The notes: generated by a model not told the origin, from the sequence alone. A DNA stretch of 64,000 nucleotides from CAZTNW01 sp964614945 (GCA_964614945.1 CAZTNW010000002.1:363259-427258), one strand, 5' to 3'; positions 23,402-33,014 are shown, counted from the stretch's first letter. Numbers and translations are program-made.

Positions 23402-24541
23402 ATGGAAAATTTCACGCTGCACAATCCAACTCGCCTGATTTTCGGCTCAGATACGGTCGGCCTTATCGGAGAGGAGATTTTGGCGAGGGGAATTAAGAAG
23501 ACCCTCTTCCTTGCGGGAGAGGGTTCCATCCGTCGCAACGGAGTCTACAAGAGAGTTGTTTCCTCCCTGAAGGAGGCTGGGGTGGATTTTGTGGAGGTAT
23601 GGGGGGTGAGGCCCAACCCGGTTCTGACTAAAGTTCAGGAGGCGGTAAGGACGGCAAAAGAGTTTCGCGCGGAGGCCGTCCTTGGTGTAGGCGGAGGGAG
23701 CGTGATCGACTCCGCCAAATTGAGCGCAGCCGGCTTCTACCTTGAGGATATCTGGTCGGCGGTGGAAGGCAAAGTCAAGATCGAGAGAGCTTTGCCGATA
23801 TTTACGATCCTCACTCTTTCCGCCACAGGAAGCGAGATGAACGAGAACGCAGTGGTCACAAATGCTGAGGTGCGCAAGAAATTAGGCGTCAGCAGCCCAA
23901 CACTGTATCCTGCCCTTTCGATCGTCGATCCCTCCATTCAGGTATCCCTCCCCTGGTTTCAGACTGTGAATGGAGCGATAGATGCCATTGCTCACGTTCT
24001 GGAGTTTTACTTTCGGGCAGAGGACCAGGAAACCGCCCTGGCCCTTGATGAGGCCCTGATCCGTTCGATCATCAAGGCCACTGACCGGCTAAAGGAGAAT
24101 CAGGGAGATTACGCCGCCAGAGCGAACCTCGCCTGGGCGGCGACCCTGGCCTTAAACGGTACGAGCGGCGCCACTTTAAAGGGCGAATGGTTCGTACACG
24201 GGCTGCAACACGTGATCAGCGCCTTCCATCCGGAGGTAGCGCATGGGGCTGGCCTCGGCGTTTTGTTTCCGGCCTGGATCGCCTTTATGCAGGACTACAA
24301 CCCACTGATTTTCAAACGTTGGGCTCAGGAGATCTGGAAAGCCTCCTCGGTCAAGGAGGGAATCGAAGAGATGCGGCAAGCCTTCCTTCGCTGGGGGGCT
24401 CCCCTCACCTTAGGGGATCTCGGGGTAAAAGAAGGTGAGATTCCCGCGATAGCTGCCGATGTCTACGAAAACGGGAGAACCGGTAAGCTGAAAAAGCTCA
24501 GTTCGGAGGAAATTGAGTCTATCCTCCGCCTCGCGCTTTGA
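23402..24541 (+). CDS. Iron-containing alcohol dehydrogenase (butanol dehydrogenase type)
   Basis: A 379-residue group III alcohol dehydrogenase close to YqhD/BdhA. Seen: LHNPTRLIFGSDTVG at the start, VLGVGGGSVIDSAKLSA for NAD(P) binding, LSATGSEMNENAVVT, and metal-site residues in GAIDAIAHVLEFYF and WFVHGLQHVISAFHPEVAHGAGL. It should reduce aldehydes or oxidise primary alcohols with Fe2+ or Zn2+. The ATG has GAGGAATAGGAAA just upstream. It is monocistronic and convergent with the next gene; no terminator hairpin is evident between them. Confidence 0.92.
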   Translation: MENFTLHNPTRLIFGSDTVGLIGEEILARGIKKTLFLAGEGSIRRNGVYKRVVSSLKEAGVDFVEVWGVRPNPVLTKVQEAVRTAKEFRAEAVLGVGGGSVIDSAKLSAAGFYLEDIWSAVEGKVKIERALPIFTILTLSATGSEMNENAVVTNAEVRKKLGVSSPTLYPALSIVDPSIQVSLPWFQTVNGAIDAIAHVLEFYFRAEDQETALALDEALIRSIIKATDRLKENQGDYAARANLAWAATLALNGTSGATLKGEWFVHGLQHVISAFHPEVAHGAGLGVLFPAWIAFMQDYNPLIFKRWAQEIWKASSVKEGIEEMRQAFLRWGAPLTLGDLGVKEGEIPAIAADVYENGRTGKLKKLSSEEIESILRLAL

Positions 24542-24707
24542 AGATTAAATTCCGGCGTACTCTTGCAACAAGCTTTTCAATTCTAGGCCTCTTCTTTGTC
24601 TCCTCGCTTTCCCAGCAACGAATCTCCAGGATGCGGGTGAAGACTGGATATAGCTAGCCGAAGGCGGAAAAAGGGATTTTCTGGATGATTTCTGCAGCTT
24701 CTGACCT

Positions 24708-26729
24708 TCAGGGGAAGCCCTGAGATGTTTTAAAAGAGGGGGTTTTCGCGGCGATAAAACCGATGAGCTTGGAATAATGTCCCATTCCATGTTCGGCGAT
24801 CCTGCTTCCGAATTTTTTCCACACCTCATCGAAGGAGAGTGTTTCCTTGCCATAGATCCGGGGCACTGACTCACAAGCGAAGCGGATTTCCCTTTCCGCC
24901 TGGCTTGCGGTAAGCTTCTTGCCCGTATAATAGGCTTTCATTTCCCGGCCTCCCTGGCGAATTATGCTGAAACCAGCTCCCTCCAGCATCTTCTGGTACT
25001 CTGAGATCGGAAGCCAGATCGCTCTGCAGAGAAAGGAAAATAGCTCTACCTCGATTTTTTGCGCCTCAGTCTCCATTTCCTCGGGCGGCATTGCAGTAAA
25101 GCAAAATGTCCCTTGAGGCTTCAGGACCCTTGCCGCTTCCCGGAAGGCCCGCTCGATCCCTTCCTTCCCTTTAGTCATGTGGATGTCCTCGAGCCCGAGG
25201 AAATTCACCACCAGATCGAAACTCTCGGAAGGGAAGGCCAGAGCCGCCACATCCATTTGCAGGACTCGTACCCGATCCATCAGTTCCTGTTTCATCACCA
25301 ATTTCCTGGCCTCTCTGACGTCCCTTTCGCTCAGATCGACGCCCGCCACTCTTATCCCGGGATCCAGTCGCGCTAACTGAACGGCGAAGTATCCGTAACC
25401 TGTGGCCAGATCAAGTATCTCAGCGTGAGGAGGGATGGGAAGGTCTCGCGCTATCCTGTCGCGGAGGCCTGAGAGCTCCGGAAAATAATTCTCGTATTCA
25501 GAATCTGAAAGGTAGGTCTCCTTCCTCCCCGAGGGCTGCCTTGCCAGGCGAATAGGCGGAAGGCCTCGAGGATAGAGGAAGCCTGAAACCGTTTCACCTG
25601 TCGCCTCTTGGGCTTTGCTCATCTTTAGAGCTTTTCCTTGAAATTCGGCGTGGCGGTTGAATTCCTCCTCGATGTTCTCTAAATCCTGGGCGGTCGTGAT
25701 CTCCTTCCTCACGATCAGTTTGTTTACTCGGAGAACAGGATCACCGGCGGTAATGGAGACAACGGCTTCTCCCAGGATATCCCTGCCCTTGAGAATCGCT
25801 CCTCTCCAGATCACTCTCTTGCTGAATTGGGGATATTTCCAGGGATAACCGTAGAAGCTTTTAATTTTCGGCAAGTAGCCGAGGAGAAGGTTGTCATCAT
25901 TGAAGAGAAGCCGAATCGTACTTCGCTCTGGAAGACTCTCTTTGAGTGAATGAAGAAGATCTGAGTCCTTAATCCTTATATAATGGGCCTCCGGTTGGCC
26001 ATCAACCACCACATCGGCAATCTGCTTCTCTTTACGGAGAAGATCGGTGATCTCTCGCGTCTCCGTAATCGTCCAGCCCACCCAGTGGGCGATGTCCGAG
26101 GCGGAAAATGGTCCAAAAACACTCAGGCATTTCAGCAGCAGCCATTTCCTGGCTTCGAGCTCCGAGATCTCCTCAAGTTTCAGGTTATATGGAAGCCGAT
26201 CGAGGCAGTCGAATAATGGCCTGGCCTTGATCCTGCCCGAGCGTCCTACTTTGCCTAGGTTATATAAATCATAAAGCAGGCCCTTTGGTTGCTCCTCTAT
26301 TTCCGGGTAAGCAAGCGAGAACCTGGCAGAAAATTCAGCAGGAGTGAGAGGTCCGTGTTCCATGAGGAACTCCAGTGCCTTCTCGTGACCCGCTCTAATT
26401 TCGGCCGGGTATCTCTGGTATGATCTTCTGCGAGCAACACTCCGTGTGCCCTGAAAGTAAAATGGATAGTCCTCTTTTGGTACAATTCGCAAGGCCACGC
26501 GCAGGACATGGCCGTCTACAAGTGCATGATTGCCGTAGTGATGCTCGAACCAGCTCTTCTGAAAATCCTGGAAACGATTAAGGAGCTCGATCAAGTGGCC
26601 GCCATCCTGGAGGCCGCCTATATCACCTACGATCGAGGGGACATCCTCCAGCTTTTTCCCCCGGGTATCCGGAGTTAAATGAGACCTCAGAAGGGAGAAT
26701 TCTTTGACCACTTCCTTGCTGTAGGCCAA
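24708..26729 (-). CDS. Winged-helix (AlkZ/YcaQ-related) - SAM methyltransferase fusion
   Basis: A 673-residue two-part protein. Residues 1 to about 385 resemble the HTH_42 winged-helix superfamily that includes the DNA glycosylases AlkZ/YcaQ: GDIGGLQDGGHLIELLNRFQDF near 35, WFEHHYGNHALVDGHVLRVA, LSVFGPFSASDIAHWVGWTI and LLFNDDNLLLGYLPKIKSFYG. The catalytic QxQ-type motif of AlkZ is not obvious. Residues about 420-640 form a class I SAM methyltransferase with motif I LDLATGYGYFAVQLA near 441, acidic GVDLSERDV, and the post-I strand QMDVAALAFPSESFDLVV. The start is a TTG with AAGGCGG upstream. The fusion hints at a DNA-damage or DNA-modification role, but the target is unknown. Confidence 0.75.
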   Translation of the reverse strand: MAYSKEVVKEFSLLRSHLTPDTRGKKLEDVPSIVGDIGGLQDGGHLIELLNRFQDFQKSWFEHHYGNHALVDGHVLRVALRIVPKEDYPFYFQGTRSVARRRSYQRYPAEIRAGHEKALEFLMEHGPLTPAEFSARFSLAYPEIEEQPKGLLYDLYNLGKVGRSGRIKARPLFDCLDRLPYNLKLEEISELEARKWLLLKCLSVFGPFSASDIAHWVGWTITETREITDLLRKEKQIADVVVDGQPEAHYIRIKDSDLLHSLKESLPERSTIRLLFNDDNLLLGYLPKIKSFYGYPWKYPQFSKRVIWRGAILKGRDILGEAVVSITAGDPVLRVNKLIVRKEITTAQDLENIEEEFNRHAEFQGKALKMSKAQEATGETVSGFLYPRGLPPIRLARQPSGRKETYLSDSEYENYFPELSGLRDRIARDLPIPPHAEILDLATGYGYFAVQLARLDPGIRVAGVDLSERDVREARKLVMKQELMDRVRVLQMDVAALAFPSESFDLVVNFLGLEDIHMTKGKEGIERAFREAARVLKPQGTFCFTAMPPEEMETEAQKIEVELFSFLCRAIWLPISEYQKMLEGAGFSIIRQGGREMKAYYTGKKLTASQAEREIRFACESVPRIYGKETLSFDEVWKKFGSRIAEHGMGHYSKLIGFIAAKTPSFKTSQGFP

Positions 26730-26900
26730 TTTTTACCGCCTTTTTTCCAATCTAGTATGAGATTAGCGGAAAAGAAAGGAAAAATCGAGCCGATTAAAAT
26801 GCCAGTAGCATACATAAGCCCCTATTATTAATAACTCAAAGTGCAGTTTTCCATCACGCCACCCCCCCAGCAAGCACACGCGCAACGTACGATGTCTTCT

Positions 26901-28646
26901 TTAAATACGTTGCAGTGCCCAATTCGCCGCTTTATTCTGCATCTCAACCATATGTTTGAATAAACCGCCTTGCTGTAAAAGCTCTTCAGGAGAGCCCTGC
27001 TGGGAAACGCAACCGTTGTCGAGCACAACAATCTTGTCCGCATCGGCAACGGTCCTCATACGGTGCGCAATAATCAGTACGGTTTTGTCACGGATGAGCT
27101 GTGAGATTGCGGACTGAATCAGGGTCTCGTTTTCCACATCAAGAGAAGCGGTCGCTTCATCCAGAAGAATGATCGGAGCATTTTTCAGGAATGCACGAGC
27201 GATGGAAATACGCTGGCGTTCGCCTCCGGACAGCTCCGAACCGTTTTCGCCGATCATAGTATTCCAACCGTCAGGAAGCTTCTCGGCAAATTCATCGCAA
27301 TGCGCGTACCGGGCGGCCTTCAGGACCTCTTCATCGGTTGCACTTTTTCTCCCGACACGGATATTCTCCATGATCGTGTTGTTAAACAGCGTAACATCCT
27401 GAAAAACAATTGAGTACAGCGAAAGCAGCGTTTCCGGATCAGTTTTTAAAATATCCGTTCCTCCCACTGTAATTTTCCCGTGGCTTATATCCCAGAACCG
27501 GGCGGCAAGCCGCGATACGGTCGTCTTTCCGCCTCCGGACGGGCCGATCAGTGCGGTCACTTCACCCTGCATGGCGGTAAAGGATACGTCACGCAGAACG
27601 TTTTCTTCGCCGTTATAAGCGAAACCGACATGATCGAAAACGATGTCGCAACCCTTATTTGTCAGAACAGATTCTCCCCGCTGTACTGGGTGATCAAGGA
27701 TTTCATTCATACGCTCTGTTTGGACGTTGGCCGCTATGATGGCTGCGAGATTCTGAAGCGCGGCCTGCATTGGGTCATACATCCGCGAAACCACAAGAAG
27801 GAACATAAAAAAGGTCAGAATATCAAGCGTTCCACCGGTAAGCAGGACTCCTCCGGTCAGAGCTACTGTCGCAATACCCAGCTTCAGAATCATCTGTGCG
27901 GAAGCGACAAATACGGCGGTACCGAGCTCAGTTAAAATAGCGCGTTTTTCGACGGCCTTTATTTTTTTATCAAGTCCCTCAAGATAGTCTCCCTCGGCAT
28001 TGTTCGCTTTCAAATCCCGGACTGATTCAAGGCACTCCTGAATTCCGTCGGCGCAGGCCATCTTTACTGTCATCTGCTTGCGTCCAAGCGCGTCTTGCAC
28101 CTTTGAAGAAAGCAGCACAACACAGAATGAGATAGGTAGAACCCATAGCGCAGCAAGAGCCATCCGCCAATTGAAAAAGAAGAGGCTAAGGGCGACGAGG
28201 AGTGTTGAGGTCAGCGCCCCAAACAACGTTGGAAAGTAGTGGGAAAAGGCGGTTTCAAGCGATGAGCAATCCGCCATGATCGTACTGGTCAGATCGGATA
28301 GATCTTTCTTTCCGAAAAAAGATAACGGGAGCTTTCTAAGCTTTTCCGCAAGCGTAATCCGGCGGACACCGCTTTCCACATAGGTAGCAAGGTAGCAGGC
28401 GTCATACTGAATCCGCGAAGTCAGGAAGATCAGAAGAAGGCATATTACGCATCCTATGATATAGAAATTAATTCGGCTTCCGGAAACGCCGCCGCTCATA
28501 AGATCACTTACAAGGTAATAGAGAAGCCCTACCGGAAACATAAGGACAAAATCCGCCGCCGCGCACGCGGCGCAGCTTTTGACAAGATCTTTCGCTCCCT
28601 GTTCGGAGAGCGCGTATTTATGCTGGACCTTCTTAAGCAAGCTCAT
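26901..28646 (-). CDS. ABC half-transporter (permease-ATPase), second of a pair
   Basis: A 581-residue fused protein: six transmembrane segments in the first 310 residues and a nucleotide-binding domain with GPSGGGKTTVSRLA, LSGGERQRISIARAF and IILLDEATASLDVENE. It overlaps the preceding half-transporter by 14 bases and presumably heterodimerises with it. The ATG at 28646 is chosen for its GGTAGGTG site; a GTG nine bases upstream is possible. The pair resembles IrtA/IrtB and YbtP/YbtQ-type exporter-fold siderophore transporters and Firmicutes multidrug exporters. The G+C content is lower than the flanking genes, suggesting transfer. Confidence 0.85.
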   Translation of the reverse strand: MSLLKKVQHKYALSEQGAKDLVKSCAACAAADFVLMFPVGLLYYLVSDLMSGGVSGSRINFYIIGCVICLLLIFLTSRIQYDACYLATYVESGVRRITLAEKLRKLPLSFFGKKDLSDLTSTIMADCSSLETAFSHYFPTLFGALTSTLLVALSLFFFNWRMALAALWVLPISFCVVLLSSKVQDALGRKQMTVKMACADGIQECLESVRDLKANNAEGDYLEGLDKKIKAVEKRAILTELGTAVFVASAQMILKLGIATVALTGGVLLTGGTLDILTFFMFLLVVSRMYDPMQAALQNLAAIIAANVQTERMNEILDHPVQRGESVLTNKGCDIVFDHVGFAYNGEENVLRDVSFTAMQGEVTALIGPSGGGKTTVSRLAARFWDISHGKITVGGTDILKTDPETLLSLYSIVFQDVTLFNNTIMENIRVGRKSATDEEVLKAARYAHCDEFAEKLPDGWNTMIGENGSELSGGERQRISIARAFLKNAPIILLDEATASLDVENETLIQSAISQLIRDKTVLIIAHRMRTVADADKIVVLDNGCVSQQGSPEELLQQGGLFKHMVEMQNKAANWALQRI

Positions 28647-30414
28647 TTTTAACACCTACCTTCCATTTTGCAGCACGGCTGTATTCACGCCACATGCGTG
28701 TGTAAAGGCCTTCTCCCTGAAGCAATTCTTCATGACCGCCGCATTCTTCGATATGTCCGTCCTTCAATACGAATATCTTGTCGACTCCCGCAACGGTGGA
28801 CAATCTATGGGCGATCATGATAACGGTTTTTCCTTTGGAAAGTTCCTTAAACGCGGCTTGCACCTTAAACTCATTGTCCGGGTCGGCAAAGGCCGTAGCC
28901 TCGTCGAGAATAATAATCGGCGTGTTTTTCAGTATTACACGGGCAATGGTAATTCGCTGCTGTTCGCCACCGGAAAGGTAAACGCCTTTTGTCCCGATCA
29001 CGGTGTCTATCCCGTTTGGCATTTTTGAAAGAATGTCGCCGCACTGCGCCGCTTCCAGGGCTCTCATAATCTCCTCGCGTGTGGCGTCCGGCTTTGCCAT
29101 GCGGACGTTTTCTAAGATAGATGTTTTCAGAAGCCTGCTGTCCTGAAAGACAAAGGATACCGTGTTCATCAGCTCTTTTTTCGGAATATCCTTAACGTTT
29201 ACGCCGCCGATGATAATTTTGCCGCTGTTCACATCCCAGAAACGCGCGATGACGCTGGCAAGCGTCGTTTTTCCGCCACCCGACGGACCGACGAACGCGA
29301 CATGCTCACCCGGCTTGATTTGCAGGGAAATACGATCCAGCGCGTTTACTTTCGTATTCTGGTACCTGAATGATACCTCGTCCAGCATGACGGAATTGTC
29401 TTTTGGGTACGAAGGCTGTGCGGGCTCGGGCATAGGCGTAAGCGTCATCACACTGTCAATCCGCTCCAGCGCGTCGGCGACAATCAGCTTATTTTCGCTG
29501 GAGAACATGATTTTTGTCAGCGTGACGGTAATGATAGGCGTAACTATGATATAGAAGAGCAGGTTCAAGAGAAACGTATCGCTGACGCCGTTTTGCGTCA
29601 TGACAAGCGCCGCCGCGATTAACACGGCAAACACGGCGTTTATCGCCGTTGTATAAAACATCATCGGCAGCCGCTGCTGCTTCGTGTAAGCAATGACCCA
29701 TTTCTCATAATTGTCGATGGACGCTTTGAATCTTTTAAACGAGAATACCGACTGCCCGAAGGTCTTGACAACGGGTATCCCGCGGACGTATTCCACAGCC
29801 TCGTTGGACATTTGACCAAGCGCATCCTGATATTCCTTCATTTTTCTTTTCATGCGAACGCCGGTCATTGCCGCCATCAGAATAAACGCCAGCGCGATTG
29901 GAATGAGGCTTAAAAGACCGAGCCTCCAGTCGAATACGAGCAAAAGTACCAGCATACCGACCGGAGTCGTGATCGCGCCGGCGCGGTCCGGTAACTGATG
30001 CGCCAGGTAGGTTTCTGTCGCGGCGCTGGACTCGTTTACAATCTTTCTCAGCTTGCCGCTTCCGAAGCTGTCCATGAATCCGAGCGGAAGCGTAACAATA
30101 TGATGCATCGCCTGGCTGCGTATATTGGACGCGACGCGAAATGCAGCGATATGCGAGCACATCAGTGCACCGATATAAATGAGCATCGACAATACCGCAA
30201 ACAGCACGGCCATCCAGCCATTATGGGCCAAATTGTGCGCCGCGCTGTAATCCGGCGCGGCCTCAAGAACCTCTTTTATCATTTTCCATATGTATACGAA
30301 CGGTAAGAGCGCGATAAGCGCGCTGATCGCTGACAGAATCCACGAAGATATTGTCAGATACCTGAAGCTTCCGGCATAAGCTAAAAGCTTCGACAGGTCA
30401 GAATGCTTTTTCAA
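28633..30414 (-). CDS. ABC half-transporter (permease-ATPase), first of a pair
   Basis: A 593-residue permease-ATPase fusion. The open frame continues upstream into an IS630 relic, but the real start is the TTG at 30414 (MKKHSDLSKLLAYAG), preceded by AAGGAGGAG at seven bases. The nucleotide-binding domain has GPSGGGKTTLASVIA, LSGGEQQRITIARVI and IIILDEATAFADPDNE. The AFADP version of the D-loop, where SALD is usual, is what I associate with the IrtAB/YbtPQ siderophore group. Being next to feo genes fits iron acquisition, but drug export cannot be excluded. It overlaps its partner gene by 14 bases. Confidence 0.85.
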   Translation of the reverse strand: MKKHSDLSKLLAYAGSFRYLTISSWILSAISALIALLPFVYIWKMIKEVLEAAPDYSAAHNLAHNGWMAVLFAVLSMLIYIGALMCSHIAAFRVASNIRSQAMHHIVTLPLGFMDSFGSGKLRKIVNESSAATETYLAHQLPDRAGAITTPVGMLVLLLVFDWRLGLLSLIPIALAFILMAAMTGVRMKRKMKEYQDALGQMSNEAVEYVRGIPVVKTFGQSVFSFKRFKASIDNYEKWVIAYTKQQRLPMMFYTTAINAVFAVLIAAALVMTQNGVSDTFLLNLLFYIIVTPIITVTLTKIMFSSENKLIVADALERIDSVMTLTPMPEPAQPSYPKDNSVMLDEVSFRYQNTKVNALDRISLQIKPGEHVAFVGPSGGGKTTLASVIARFWDVNSGKIIIGGVNVKDIPKKELMNTVSFVFQDSRLLKTSILENVRMAKPDATREEIMRALEAAQCGDILSKMPNGIDTVIGTKGVYLSGGEQQRITIARVILKNTPIIILDEATAFADPDNEFKVQAAFKELSKGKTVIMIAHRLSTVAGVDKIFVLKDGHIEECGGHEELLQGEGLYTRMWREYSRAAKWKVGVKNELA

Positions 30415-30483
30415 TGGCGTTCTCCTCCTTTTTGGGCTGTTATTATTGATCCATGCATAAATAACGCAATATTCAATGCAAAA

Positions 30484-30699
30484 AGGGGGAACTTGGGATT
30501 GATGAAAGCACCAGCTAAGCTTCATCTGGGAGTTGCCAAGTTCATTCAGAACCGCTTGTGCATTTTGGGCAAGTTGTTGTGGGGTATCCGGGCGGCCATT
30601 CGCCATTGCTGTGCGCATCTGGTTCCATATACCTTCATCCGGGTTCAGTTCGGGGCGTAGAGCGGCAAGGGCCGAAATGACCGACACTTTCTTCCGTTT
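30484..30699 (-). pseudogene. IS630-family transposase remnant
   Basis: The minus strand encodes KRKKVSVISAL joined directly to LRPELNPDEGIWNQM and ending with LSWCFHQSQVPPF. These are the first DDE strand region and the C-terminal DDE-Glu block (PELNPDEGIW) of IS630 transposases, with everything between deleted. No terminal inverted repeats could be identified. It sits immediately upstream of the ABC transporter pair and is a likely trace of how that pair arrived. Confidence 0.75.
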
Positions 30700-30709
30700 C
30701 TGATAATGC

Positions 30710-30979
30710 TTATGAATTCGGTGTTTGGAAGACGAGCTCGTAGGATTTCCCCTCGAGGATATCTGGATGGTAATAAGCGCAGCCGTGGCAGGAACCGCTG
30801 CTGTAGTGGCAGCCGCCCGAGACGCGAGCTCTGCGCACCTCACGCAGTTTTCCTTGCCGCACCAGTGTCTCCAGCATACCGGCAAGAACGCTCTGCTCCA
30901 CGCCGAGCCGGCGGCTCAAATCATTCAAACTGATCGCCCCTTTCGATTCACGGAATTCCTTCAATATCCTGGTAAGCAT
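30710..30979 (-). CDS. feoC: FeoC-like winged-helix iron-sulfur regulator
   Basis: An 89-residue protein. The N-terminal 55 residues form a small winged helix (GAISLNDLSRRLGVEQSVLAGMLETLVRQGKL), followed by a cysteine cluster, CHYSSGSCHGCAYY, of the type that binds an iron-sulfur cluster in FeoC. It lies 21 bases after the membrane part of FeoB and ends the feo operon, the usual FeoC position. It may stabilise or regulate FeoB or sense iron/oxygen. The last 10 residues run into the border with the IS630 relic. Confidence 0.82.
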   Translation of the reverse strand: MLTRILKEFRESKGAISLNDLSRRLGVEQSVLAGMLETLVRQGKLREVRRARVSGGCHYSSGSCHGCAYYHPDILEGKSYELVFQTPNS

Positions 30980-31000
30980 GGATTACCCTCTTTTCATCTT

Positions 31001-32338
31001 CTACAGAAACAGCTTGCCGACTTGATAGATCAGCACTGCCAGTACCCAGGCTGTGACGGTGGTATAAAAGGCGGTAAAGCCAGCCCATTTCCAGGACTTC
31101 GTCTCGCTGTGGATAGTTCCTATAGCTGCCACGCAGGGCACGTATAGCAGGCAGAAGACCATGAATGACAGGGCGATGAGTGGCGTCCAGCCGAGCTGTG
31201 CCGCGATAGTGCTGCCCAGAATGCCCTCCTCTACGGCAAAGATGGCGCCCATTGTCCCGACCACGACCTCTTTGGCCAGGAAACCGAAAATGAGGCTCAC
31301 GCTGGCCTGCCATTGTCCGAAACCAGCCGGGACGAAGATCGGAGCGATGAACTTTCCGATATGGCCTATCCAGCTATCAGCGCTGGCATACTCCACCCCC
31401 CAGGGCATGCTGCTCAGGAACCAGATTACCATGACCGCTCCCAAGATGATGGTTCCGGCCTTGACCAGGAACATCCGGCCTCGTTCCCACATATGGATCA
31501 GTACCCCGGAGAAAGTGGGTAGACGATAAGGAGGCAGTTCCATGACAAAGTGACCGCTCTCACCCTTGAGGATAGTCTTGCGGAAGATCAACGCGGCCAG
31601 GATAGCTACGACGATGCCGAGAAGATACATAGAGAACATCACCAGTCCCTGGTTGGTGGGAAAGAATGCGCCGACGAGCAGCACGAAAATAGGCAACCGC
31701 GCTCCGCACAGCATGAAGGGATTAATCAGTATGGTCGTCAGCCGATCTTTTGGGTTTTCGATCGTACGACAGGCCATAATGCCCGGGATGTTACAGCCGA
31801 AGCCTAAGATCATCGGGATAAACGAGCGCCCGTGCAGACCTATTTTATGCATCAGCCGGTCCATAACGAAGGCGGCGCGAGCCATATAGCCGGAGTCCTC
31901 CAGGATGGAGATGGCGATGAACAGCAGGAAGATGGGTGGGATGAACACTAATACCGAGCCAACGCCGCCGATGATGCCATCGGCCAGGAGTGATCCCAGC
32001 CAGTCCGGCCTGATATTGGCGGCATGGCCTCCCAGCCAGCTGAAAAAAGCGTCGATCCAGTCCATGAAGGGCACCGACAGGGTGAAAACAAATTGGAAAA
32101 CCCCGTACATCAGCGCCAGAAAGATAGGGATCCCCAGCCAGCGGTTAATCACGAACCTATCTATTTTATCGGAAAGGCTCAAACGTTCGACCGGAGGCTT
32201 CTTCAAGGCGTCCTTGAGCAAACCGCTGATAAAGCCATAGCGTGCGTCAGCAATCACTATTTCGGCGTCATCACCGTAAATGTTTTTCAAGTGAGCCAGA
32301 CTGTCCTCCCGGACCTTCAGGATATTTCCGCTAGACAC
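31001..32338 (-). CDS. feoB: FeoB membrane domain (separately encoded)
   Basis: A 445-residue protein corresponding to the C-terminal membrane permease of the ferrous iron transporter. Seen: the helical spacer NIYGDDAEIVIADARYGFISG, then about nine or more membrane helices with two Gate motifs (GFGCNIPGIMACRTIEN and YVPCVAAIGTIHSE) carrying the conserved cysteines. The GTPase domain is in the preceding gene. The start is a GTG overlapping the GTPase stop by eight bases and placed six bases after an internal AGGAGG. This suggests a genuine split gene with coupled translation, although a one-base indel would also join the two frames. Confidence 0.88.
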   Translation of the reverse strand: MSSGNILKVREDSLAHLKNIYGDDAEIVIADARYGFISGLLKDALKKPPVERLSLSDKIDRFVINRWLGIPIFLALMYGVFQFVFTLSVPFMDWIDAFFSWLGGHAANIRPDWLGSLLADGIIGGVGSVLVFIPPIFLLFIAISILEDSGYMARAAFVMDRLMHKIGLHGRSFIPMILGFGCNIPGIMACRTIENPKDRLTTILINPFMLCGARLPIFVLLVGAFFPTNQGLVMFSMYLLGIVVAILAALIFRKTILKGESGHFVMELPPYRLPTFSGVLIHMWERGRMFLVKAGTIILGAVMVIWFLSSMPWGVEYASADSWIGHIGKFIAPIFVPAGFGQWQASVSLIFGFLAKEVVVGTMGAIFAVEEGILGSTIAAQLGWTPLIALSFMVFCLLYVPCVAAIGTIHSETKSWKWAGFTAFYTTVTAWVLAVLIYQVGKLFL

Positions 32339-33014
32339 TTTTCGCCTCCTCGAACTTCTTCAATATCTCGGCATCACCCTCGAGCAGCTTGACCGCCAGC
32401 CAACGCGCAGAATAATTCAGCGCAAGCGGACTTGCCGCCAACGCTTTTTCCAGCAGGGATATTTCGGTTTCCACTTCACGGCCGTATTTGATTTTGACTC
32501 CCCTCGTTACGGCTTTACCGCAAGCTATATCAATTATTTGTTTAAGCAATTCTTCGGTGCCCTTATTGCGGTTTGCCACCATTGGGACGACCGGCACGCC
32601 CATCTCGCGGGAGATAGCGTTAACGTCAATCTTAAATCCCTTTACTTCTGCCTCATCCATCATGTTCAGGACAATAATCAGCGGTGCCTCCATCTCCAAG
32701 AGCTGCACAGACAGGTAGAGGTTACGTTCCAAACTGGAGGCATCCACGATGTTCACGACCACGTCCGGCTTTCCCTCGACGATGAAGTTCCTGGCTACGA
32801 CCTCGTCCGGTGAGTAGGCGGTCAGGCTGTAGACGCCGGGCAAATCTACTACCGTGATCTCGCACCCGTTAAAGCTGCATCTTCCCTCTTTCTTCTCCAC
32901 TGTCACGCCCGGCCAGTTGCCGACGTGCTGCCTGGCACCGGTAAGATTGTTGAAGAGTGTGGTCTTACCCGAATTAGGGTTGCCGACCAGGGCGACAACA
33001 ATCTGCTTTTCCAT
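32331..33014 (-). CDS. feoB: FeoB GTPase domain (separately encoded)
   Basis: A 227-residue protein equal to the N-terminal part of FeoB. G1 is VGNPNSGKTTLFN, G2 region VGNWPGVTVEKKEG, G3 VDLPGVYSL, G4 LNMMDEAE (NMMD), and G5 near VPMVANRNKGTEEL; the helical GDI-type domain follows. The normal FeoB continues in one chain into the membrane part, which here is in the overlapping next frame. The ATG at 33014 has AAAGGAGG upstream and overlaps feoA by 41 bases. Confidence 0.9.
   Translation of the reverse strand: MEKQIVVALVGNPNSGKTTLFNNLTGARQHVGNWPGVTVEKKEGRCSFNGCEITVVDLPGVYSLTAYSPDEVVARNFIVEGKPDVVVNIVDASSLERNLYLSVQLLEMEAPLIIVLNMMDEAEVKGFKIDVNAISREMGVPVVPMVANRNKGTEELLKQIIDIACGKAVTRGVKIKYGREVETEISLLEKALAASPLALNYSARWLAVKLLEGDAEILKKFEEAKSV

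Noticed and set aside
30415..30885. N-terminal extension of the first ABC half-transporter
   Set aside because: The extension is an IS630 relic plus the reverse of feoC; a TTG with AAGGAGGAG at 30414 gives the normal protein.
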